A model generated the notes under the pieces. It made no database searches. It saw nothing but the letters and a program-made list of their open reading frames with translations, and had not been told where the DNA came from. From contig JAAOOA010000060.1 in assembly GCA_012861695.1 (NCBI GenBank), positions 2,014,071-2,078,070 of the forward strand: DNA of 64,000 nt, given 5' to 3'. Of this stretch, positions 49,301 to 64,000 are shown piece by piece (the first letter of the stretch is position 1; each line of letters begins with the position of its first letter). Source of the DNA: Trematomus loennbergii (taxonomy: Eukaryota > Chordata > Actinopteri > Perciformes > Nototheniidae). A program made the translations under genes and the position numbers.

Positions 49301-50559
49301 AGCAGCCGTTCCCGTCAGTAAACGGCAGAATAAACGACGCTGGATGAGCAGCGGATCACTGTAGGTCGGTAAATGACGCTGAACCACATTGGTAAACAAG
49401 GAATTTAAAGGGGACCTATCATGCAAAATGCACTTTTTGATGTCTTTTATACATAAATATGTGTCCCCGGTGTGTCAGGGAACACACGTAGCGTCAGAAA
49501 ATAAAACCCTCTCTCTTTTCCTCAGTACCCAAATCTCTAAAAACGGGGGTACAACGGAGCTGATCCAGATTTGCGTCCGATATGACGTCATATCGGCAAT
49601 GCAGACCCACAGCACTATCAGAAACGTTGCTATCAGAAACAATGCCCGACTGTTTTGGACGTAATATGGTCGATGTTTACATTAGCATCGCTAACACTCA
49701 GAGCTAACCTGTACTGGAGAGCATGTGTGTGAAGAAGCAGGAAATAAAAAGGAACTCACCTTGTGTATAACCGGCAAGAGAGAAAGCCTTTGAGCTCCAT
49801 ACTGTTTCAGAAATAATCCTTGATAATCCATGATATGGCGTTTCATCATGGCAGTATCTGCAGTAGAATCTCCCGCATGAGCAAGCATAAGCTCCGCCCC
49901 TCTTTTTTTTTTAAAGCTTTATACCCACAATCAGCACTTTTGAAACAGGAAGTGAAATAGAGGGATATGAGGCATGGCTAGAATGGGTGATCTGTTTGGT
50001 ATTTCGAGCAAAACACTTCATAGACATGTTTTTTATATATTGTATATATCTGAGACCTATGCTACTGCTAAAAATAGCATGGCAGGTGACCTTTAAAAAA
50101 CTAATAAGCAACAAGTTGGAGAAGTCGTTCTTTAATCTGAGTATCGACCCGACACAATCTGCCATTGTTGTTGTGAGTGTCGTTGCTGAGAAAATCAGCA
50201 ACGTAAACGGTGATGTCACGACCTGGCACCAGTCAGGCACCAGGCAGTGGAAACACAAATGGTTCCTAAACTGGGAACTAGTTCCGAACTAAAACAGCTA
50301 GAACTGGAACCAGTTTGTTGGGAAAGGGGGTATCAGTTCTCCAAAGTAAACTCTGCTATCAGATTCTCACGGATAATAATTTAACCGATTTTTTTTTAAG
50401 ACTGAGAGCAGCACTACTTAAACCTTATTGTTTTTATATTTGAATGAATGTACTGCATTATGATTGAGCTCATTTCCAATTCACAGGATTACCATTCAGT
50501 TCCACGCGCTGCAGCCTCACCAGGTGGGGAAGAAGGGGACCGTCATGAGCTTCTTGTAA
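43335..50559 (+). CDS. ddt: D-dopachrome tautomerase (MIF family)
   Basis: A cytosolic and secreted MIF-superfamily tautomerase that converts D-dopachrome to dihydroxyindole; Pro1, exposed after removal of Met, is the catalytic base. The exons are 43335-43442, 45031-45205 and 50487-50559, with GT/AG borders. The start MPFVDIQSNLPA and the C-terminus QVGKKGTVMSFL are DDT-like rather than MIF-like, and exon 2 carries CSPCVILSVSAIGV. In exon 2 the CC at 45061-45062 is one base short and throws the frame into a stop. Counted as CCC, the product is 118 residues, the normal family length. Intron 2 is swollen by hAT-like elements, a LINE piece and a composite MITE. A poly(A) signal lies at 50885. 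Confidence 0.9.
43808..44336. repeat. TACTTAAGTA-rich repeat, full-length copy in ddt intron 1
   Basis: The copy runs from GTGGGAGAAGTACTCACATC to AGTCCCACCTCTG and has the same motif order as the copies at 52222 (inverted) and 54764. Confidence 0.75.
44664..44860. mobile_element. 197-bp hAT-like element with 8-bp target duplication
   Basis: The ends CATAGCCGC and GCGGCTATG are inverted repeats. The identical octamer CTTCTTCT flanks both sides (44656-44663, 44861-44868). An 8-bp duplication is diagnostic of the hAT superfamily. It is non-coding. Confidence 0.85.
45223..46159. mobile_element. 937-bp hAT-like element inside ddt intron 2
   Basis: The termini TAGTGATG and CATCACTA are flanked by a perfect 8-bp duplication ATGGATCC (45215-45222, 46160-46167). 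The left end begins only 17 bases after the exon 2 donor site. There is no transposase frame. A tRNA-derived SINE piece is nested at 45668-45740. Confidence 0.85.
45668..45740 (-). mobile_element. tRNA-like SINE head
   Basis: On the minus strand TGTGGCTCAGCTGG acts as an A box and CCTGGTTCAA as a B box, about 35 bases apart. There is no CCA end or well-paired acceptor stem, so a functional tRNA is unlikely. Confidence 0.55.
46350..46530. repeat. TACTTAAGTA-rich repeat, partial (inverted)
   Basis: The segment contains TTTTACTTAAGTAACATTTT and ends with a CCCACCTCT-type terminus next to a LINE fragment. Confidence 0.7.
46640..48395 (+). mobile_element. L2-like LINE 3' portion, degenerate
   Basis: Plus-strand frames give reverse transcriptase pieces in order: MSNYRPISILPCVSKIAEK (46779), VRKAFDTIDHQVLL (about 47010), a frame-shifted GVPQGSILGPLL equivalent (about 47170), and FKYLGVILDSNLTFKKHI (about 47475). 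The 3' UTR ends in repeated AATAAATA at 48375-48395. The 5' part is missing and the frame breaks repeatedly. Confidence 0.8.
48396..49029. other. Intron sequence of ddt, unassigned
   Basis: No recognisable element or exon. A 70-codon chance frame is present at 48655-48867. Confidence 0.4.
49030..50332. mobile_element. Composite DNA element with TACCCCTTTCCCACCAAAC ends
   Basis: The outer ends TACCCCTTTCCCACCAAACC and TTTGTTGGGAAAGGGGGTA are inverted repeats extending through GGTTCCAG/CTGGAACC. A second MITE is nested at 49406-50096. No coding frame is present. Confidence 0.75.
49406..50096. mobile_element. MITE of the AAAGTGGACCTATCATG family, inverted and nested
   Basis: The left end TAAAGGGGACCTATCATGCA matches the right end of the 2104 and 5633 copies. 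The right end is degraded (GGCAGGTGACCTTTAAA). The copy is longer and more diverged than the other two. Confidence 0.7.
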
Positions 50560-52221
50560 AAGACGTTGCTGTGGTGGAGACGTTACACAATGTGATTCAT
50601 GAAAGAAGTAAAGACAGCATAAATCAGTACGAAACAAACACCAAGTAAAAGATCTAGACATTAACACAAAGTAAAATGCTATAAACTGTTTTTCAGTTTG
50701 ATGGTTGCCAACACTAAGATCTTCCTAACCTGTTATCCAGTCAATTTAGTTTAGGATTAACCTTTTTTTTTACTCTGTTGATGGGATTGACAATTTCACG
50801 AGTAATGCATTACCTATAAAAAGTTTGTATCCCTCTATTACCCAGAGCAGGTTAGTTTGAATAGTGGCATTTTATTTGAAACACAATAAACAAACATTCT
50901 TAATCTTTGAATTCCTGAGTATTATTTTGTATATGTTTTTATTTAGTTGAACTAATGACATTATCTTGGGAGGGTATCTTTAGAGATGCATTAGTGTCTT
51001 ACCCTTGGGTCCTGACCTCTAATAGGTGTATTCCTGTTTATGTTCATTTATCTGCAGACTTTCTGTAATCTTTCACAGAGCCATACAATTATTAATCAGT
51101 ACAATTAAATCCTATTTTTGATCATATTTTATGTGTGAAAAACATGTATAATACAATGTTACTTAACCCTTTAACTTATCTTTTAAGGACAAACAGCCTC
51201 TAGATCATTTTGAGTTATGTAAGTTGTCACCTTCCACCCAGTGCTCCACAGTCTCCTGTTTGACGTTTTGTTAAACTTTTCACTTGTGGAGACCAGAGAG
51301 TACAGAGAGGTAGCAAGAGGATTCACTCTTAAATACTACTTTCAGTGAATTCCTGTTTCACACCCCCCAGCTCTCTTTTCTCTGACATCTACACGTCTAC
51401 ACATGTGTTTGTGGTTTAACAACACATTGAAAGGTTTGTGTAACCCTGAAACTTCCTAGCTAACTCATTAGCTTCCAAACAGCCGTGGGCTAAGCAGGAC
51501 TCTGACCTGTATGGTCTGTCTGCTTGTTCCGTCAAAACCAACTAAACGCTAAATTAATATGATCTTTGTCATCCAAACATTCTTAGAGGCAAAAATGAGC
51601 TCATAAACGTAACGTTTTTAAAGCTGTGGTCCCTACAAATGAGTATCATTAGTATGTTAAAGGATAATGCAAACTCTCAGCTTGTGTACGTCATTGTTTT
51701 CACGCTTTATACAAGGTTTATTAGAACGTAAAACAATCCTTTAGTTAAAGTACTAATACCACACTTAGTAATAACACACAAGGTTCCAAGAAAAGTTCTG
51801 CAATGAAAAAGTTATTTCACTAAAAATAATATCAGGAGTATAACCAGGAAAATGTATCTTAAGTATGTAAAATCATAGATGAGAAACTGGAACAATTACT
51901 ATTTTTTGAATTAATTATGATTTAAAAATTGTTATAATTGACTGGCTAATAATTTATGTGATAGTAGGCATATACTTTGTTTGGTATTGTACTTATTATG
52001 ATTCATGTCATTTTATAATTTGTTCTTCCCTTTCTGAAATATAGTGGAGTACAAGGTTAGGATAGTGCTAGCATCATTCTGTTCTCTGGTGACAACAAAG
52101 CACAGGCAGACCATTCCCTCTAAGCCAGCACGACGTTGATATTTTTTATCTTAATATATTTTGTATATGCCTATAACCCCAACAAATTGCTATTATTTTA
52201 GCACTTGCAGTTACAGTGTAG
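50560..52221. other. ddt 3' UTR and intergenic stretch
   Basis: The AATAAA poly(A) signal of ddt lies at 50885-50890. Beyond it is AT-rich sequence without a recognisable gene or repeat. Confidence 0.5.
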
Positions 52222-52693
52222 TGGGAAGCACTCAAGTACAATTTTGAGATAATTGTATTTACTTCCCATATTTTTGCTATACTTTATAATTCTACTCCAC
52301 TACAATTCAGAGGTAAATGGTGTACTTTTACTCCACTACATTTATTTAACACCTTTAGTTACTTTTCCGATTTGGATTAATGATGTGAAATATAATCAAG
52401 TGTTAAATCAGACTTTAGTTCCACCTGGAGTAAATTCACAAGCTACCCTGCAGTATACAAAGTCATTCAAACTAGCTGCACCTTTACCAGCTTTGAGAAC
52501 ACTTTCATGATCAATCATTATAAAACATATCATATATATTATTGTGAAATGGACCAATCTGCACAATGACTACTTTTACTTTTGCTAAGTATATTCTGAT
52601 GCTAATACTTTTGTTACTTGAGCAACATTTGAATGCAGGAATTTTACTGTAACAGTCTAGTATTCCTACACTCAGGTACTTCTCCCACCTCTG
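52222..52693. repeat. TACTTAAGTA-rich repeat (inverted copy)
   Basis: The copy runs from GTGGGAAGCACTCAAGTACA to TCTCCCACCTCTG and aligns inverted with the 43808 copy. Confidence 0.7.
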
Positions 52694-52943
52694 CAGGTTA
52701 ATTGAACTAGATTCCCACAGTCTGTATTGTACTGAATGAAAAAAAGAATCCGGCAACATGAAGAAAGAGCCTGAAAGAGGAAGCAGTGTAGCGGGGGTGG
52801 GGGGCTGGTCAGAGGCTGGTAGAGAGGAGGGCCCTCCGTCAGCCCGTCCGTCGCTGCAGTGACGTGAACCATCTTGGTCAAATAAAGGATCTTTGGTTCC
52901 ACAGGCAGCGCACTGAGCAGGGAGAGTTTGTTCTGCAGCAGCC

Positions 52944-60711
<7,768 letters not shown>

Positions 60712-60847
60712 AGAGGACAACACTGCTTCAGTTACTGATAGACTCCATACACACTAGATACACAATAACAATTCACAATGCATGCATAAAGAATCTTGTG
60801 TTAAGCCTGTTGAGGCAAATGTGTCATTTGTGCTTTCTGGCTGTATA

Positions 60848-60853
60848 AATAAA
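60848..60853 (+). promoter_or_regulatory. Poly(A) signal of gstt1
   Basis: AATAAA lies 137 bases past the gstt1 stop codon. Confidence 0.65.
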
Positions 60854-61202
60854 GCTGGATTTGAATTATAAGACTGATTCCTATTATTTTAAAGTAAAAG
60901 AACGTCAGTGTTTGTCGGTATGGAAGCATGTGATGTGCATCACTGGGCCATGAAGGCAGTCACACCGTTCTGGTGATTATCTGTTCACACTGTGACAATG
61001 TGTTTCACTGTGTGCAGTGATGTGGATAATGCAGCGTAAAGGTTTCAGGGCACTCTTTAAGTAAAGTTCAGAAAGTAGCGCTCATTGTATTTGAAGTCAG
61101 CTGCATAGGCGGGGTCAGAGGTTCATTTAATGTCAGAGGTTCATTTAATGTCATCCTATTCACAATTTTATCTCAGCTTGTACTTATAAGCCATTGTAGA
61201 AT
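60854..61202. other. Intergenic stretch downstream of gstt1
   Basis: The only structure seen is a short direct duplication of GTCAGAGGTTCATTTAAT at about 61115-61150. Confidence 0.5.
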
Positions 61203-61570
61203 TTGCAATGTGCTTCAAATCCACAGACTGTTTCTTCAAATACCTCAAAGAACTATACTCTCCTCACAAACCTCCACACGCAACCTCCGTTCTACAACCA
61301 ACCATCTGCTTCGCCCCCCCAGGACCAAACTGCGCCCCATGGGGGATTGGGCTTTCTGTGCAGCTGTTCCTCACCTGTGGAATTCCCCCAGACCACTTGA
61401 GGACTCCACAGACCACCGATGCCTATAAGAAAGGCCTAAAAACCTTTCTTTTAAAAAAAGCCTTTGATTAAACTTGTGTTTCTTTTATTCTATTATGCCC
61501 CTTGTAGCACTTTGGGATTACTTTTAGCAATGCAAGGTGCTTTACAAATATAATTCATTATTATTATTAT
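61203..61570 (+). mobile_element. LINE 3' end (L2-like)
   Basis: Read through frame breaks, the end of a LINE ORF is visible (LWNSPRPL then TDAYKKGLKTFLLKKAFD). A short 3' UTR with GCACTTTGGGATTAC and a (ATT)n tail follows. Confidence 0.7.
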
Positions 61571-61717
61571 CCATACATTTGCATATATAGACGTATATAC
61601 TCACATTATGTATTTGTTTTTTTCATGAGAACACCGGTTGGCATATTCTGCTGTTCTATTTTTTTATGCATTTCCAATCCAAATCAGTGGTTTGTGAGGA
61701 TCCATGGTAACGCTACT

Positions 61718-61743
61718 GTGTGTGTGTGTGTGTGGTGTGTGTG

Positions 61744-61775
<32 letters not shown>

Positions 61776-61779
61776 TTGT

Positions 61780-61871
<92 letters not shown>

Positions 61872-61911
61872 TGTGTGTGTGTGTGTGTGTGGTGGTGGTG
61901 TGTGTGTGCGG
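61718..61911. repeat. (GT)n microsatellite
   Basis: About 190 bp of GT repeats with several one-base interruptions. Confidence 0.95.
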
Positions 61912-62372
61912 TTTTGTTCCGACCTCCTACAGCGTCAAACCCCACTGGGCGCGTTTCAGAAGCGGGGCGTCTTGCGTGCCGGCTCGCAGTTTTTGTTGAT
62001 TTGGACATATTTCCTGGTCAGGCTACTGTGTACAGACAAAGTAATAATAATTGTAATAGTCCAGTTATAAACGACATGAATCAAAGATGTGTTGCTGTAT
62101 TTTAGTGGTAAAAAATAATAGTAATTAGTAATTTTGTCCGACTTGCTCTGGAGGGTCGACTGCATGAGACGGGGGGAAAAGGCAAGATGGCAGAGTGAGA
62201 AGTAACAACGTTGCAGGCTCATAGAAAAAGTTTAGATTTTAGTCCTTGAATGTAAAACTGACAGGCAATAGCTTATTCATGATACACTTTAAGTTATTAT
62301 AGAAGCTTAAATAGTCACATTTTACTTTAATTCTCCAGTTACCAACACTTTTGACATAAAGTGCCTGCTAGC

Positions 62373-62600
62373 ATGACCGACCACGATTACAACTTAAAAA
62401 CTCTCCGTGAGGCGTGTGATGAGTCGGATATTGAGGACATCGACATAGATGCGGACAACTCTAAGGGACTACAAATAAATTGGGATCACACACCAACTAA
62501 AGGACCAAATCCAAAGAAATCGAAGGTTCATGGTGAAACACAAATGGCAGAGGATAGCAGCAGAGTAGTGATATTCATACCCCTTTCGTCAAAAAAGTGA
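62373..62600 (+). CDS. Unassigned small ORF
   Basis: A 75-codon ATG frame beginning MTDHDYNLKTLREA, with an acidic stretch (DIEDIDIDAD) and then a lysine-rich part. I do not recognise the family. An AT-rich leader with AAGATGGCAGAGTGAGAAG about 190 bases upstream is reminiscent of retroelement 5' regions, so it could be a truncated transposon ORF or a first exon. There is no independent support that it is translated. Confidence 0.25.
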   Translation: MTDHDYNLKTLREACDESDIEDIDIDADNSKGLQINWDHTPTKGPNPKKSKVHGETQMAEDSSRVVIFIPLSSKK

Positions 62601-62648
62601 CAGGTGGTGTGACAGGTGACACTTGCTACTACTTATTGTATAACCCCC

Positions 62649-62845
62649 AATAAACCTTTGATGTGAGGTGTGAAGACAGGCGTCATACAGGTGTGATATG
62701 TTTATGACCCTAATAAACCTTTGATGTGAGGTGTGATGACAGGTGTCATACAGGTGTCATATGTTTATGAGGTGTTGTTTTATGGTGTCATATGTTTATG
62801 AGGTGTTGTTTTATGGTGTCATGTGTTTATGAGGTGTTGTTTATT
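62649..62845. repeat. 63-bp and 31-bp tandem repeats
   Basis: AATAAACCTTTGATGTGAGG starts at 62649 and 62712 (63-bp period). From 62753 the 31-bp unit beginning GGTGTCATATGTTTATGAGG repeats three times. The longer unit appears to have supplied the shorter. Confidence 0.85.
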
Positions 62846-63037
62846 ATGGTATAATAAACCTTTGATGTCCATCCTTTGATGAGTGTCTGATGACCTATTG
62901 ATCTTTTATTGTTTAATTACTTTATTAACTATAAGAAAGTGTCGTTGAAGAGGGTAATAATAATTTATAGATCTTAATGACCCATTGATCTTTTATTGTT
63001 TAATTACTTTATTAACTAAGGAAGCCCCTTTGAAGTT

Positions 63038-63465
63038 GTGTTTCCCTGGATGATGGAAATAGTCTAAGTGCCATGTTAGGGGGACATTACGGAGCTCATG
63101 AGTACGCCCTTTGAGGCTCTTGGAGCGGACATAGAGAGGTGTATTTACTGGTGTTGATCCCTGGATGATGAAAATAGTCTAAGTGCCATGTTAGGGGGAC
63201 ATCACAGAGCTCAGGAGTCCACCCTTTGAGGCTTGAAGAGCGGACAAAGAGAGGTGTATTTACTGGTGTGTTTCCCTGGATGATGTAAATAGTCCAAGTG
63301 CCATGTTAGGGGGACATCACGGAGCTCAGGAGTCCGCCATTTGAGGCTTGAAGAGCGGACAAAGATAGGTGTATTTACTGGTGTGTTTCCCTGGATGATG
63401 TAAATAGTCCAAGTGCCATGTTAGGGGGACATCACAGAGCTCATGAGTCCGCACTTTGAGGCTTT
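63038..63465. repeat. 115-bp minisatellite, ~3.7 copies
   Basis: CTGGATGATG recurs at 63046, 63161, 63276 and 63391, exactly 115 bp apart. Units differ by scattered substitutions. No open frame spans the repeat. Confidence 0.9.
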
Positions 63466-63915
63466 GTTAACATTTATGCTTTTTGCTTTGTTTGTGTTAC
63501 TAAGATACTTTTAGATACACTTTGAAGTGTGAAACACTTTACAACTGGTAAATATTAAGTACTTTGTAAGGAATTGGGTTTCTCTAAAAGGCAAGTTTTG
63601 TGATTTTAACACTTTTTTTTTACTGACACGCAGATTTGTGTGTAATTCTCTCACAAAGGAACTGTAAGATACACTTTTTATACGCAAAACCTTAAAAACT
63701 AGAAAATAAAATACTTTGTCTGAATAGATTTTCTTTAAAGGCAATTTGATTTTAACGCTATTTCAGTGGAACAATCCAGTTTTGTTAACATCAATGCTTT
63801 TTTCTCTTTTCTTGTGTTACTAAGATACTTTTACATATACTTTGATGTATGCAACACTTAACAACTGCTAGAATATGAAGTACTTTTTAAGGAATTGGGT
63901 TTCTTTAATGGCCGT
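63466..63915. repeat. Degenerate ~155-bp AT-rich tandem repeat
   Basis: 63466-63600 and 63780-63915 share TTTTGTTAACAT, TGTGTTACTAAGATAC and AAGGAATTGGGTTTCT in order. The middle section (63603-63750) is a more diverged third unit. Confidence 0.7.
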
Positions 63916-63925
63916 TTTATTTATT

Positions 63926-64000
63926 TTAAAGGTCCCATGTCATGGCCATTTCTACTGATCATAATTCCATTGTTGAGGTATACTAAAATAGATTTATACT
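63926..64000. mobile_element. MITE of the 170-736 family, cut by the window end
   Basis: TTAAAGGTCCCATGTCATGG and the following bases match the inverted right end of the 170-736 element for the whole remaining 75 bp. Confidence 0.8.

Noticed and set aside
63038..63465. CRISPR array
   Set aside because: The 115-bp units are contiguous without unique spacers, and the genome is a vertebrate one.

Overview
The window is nuclear DNA of a teleost fish, most likely a percomorph. The evidence is intron-containing vertebrate genes buried in dense fish-type mobile elements (DIRS, L2/Rex1-like LINEs, tRNA-derived SINEs, many short inverted-repeat DNA elements), with long (CA)n/(TA)n microsatellites.

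Layout. 0-6.7 kb is intergenic and made largely of short inverted-repeat DNA elements. 6.7-27.3 kb holds three C2H2 zinc-finger genes, all on the minus strand. Two of them share a first-exon module (a short helical/coiled-coil domain, neither KRAB nor SCAN). Between the first and second lies a three-level nest: a MITE at 15.5-16.2 kb inside a deleted DIRS tyrosine-recombinase retrotransposon (15.2-18.7 kb) inside another MITE. 27.6-37 kb is repeat-rich, with a 3-kb Jockey-superfamily LINE. 37.6-60.7 kb holds three plus-strand genes: chchd10 (mitochondrial twin-CX9C protein), ddt (D-dopachrome tautomerase) and a theta-class glutathione S-transferase (gstt1). This order matches the gene neighbourhood of human 22q11.23. 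The introns of ddt and gstt1 are packed with hAT-like elements, LINE pieces, SINEs and a dispersed TACTTAAGTA-rich repeat. 61-64 kb is a LINE tail, a microsatellite, a small unassigned ORF and a minisatellite block.

The most consequential observation concerns the sequence itself. Five of the six genes carry one-base indels in short mononucleotide runs inside otherwise intact exons (nine in total). Splice sites, exon phases and total lengths all become consistent if each is counted as one base. Homopolymer consensus errors of a long-read assembly are the simplest explanation, so none of these genes should be called a pseudogene on this evidence alone.

I found no convincing new multi-gene system. 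The best biology here is mobile-element architecture: a textbook DIRS internal complementary region, hAT elements with clean 8-bp target duplications, TTAA-flanked elements, and a LINE whose probable empty target site survives in a repeat copy a few kilobases away.
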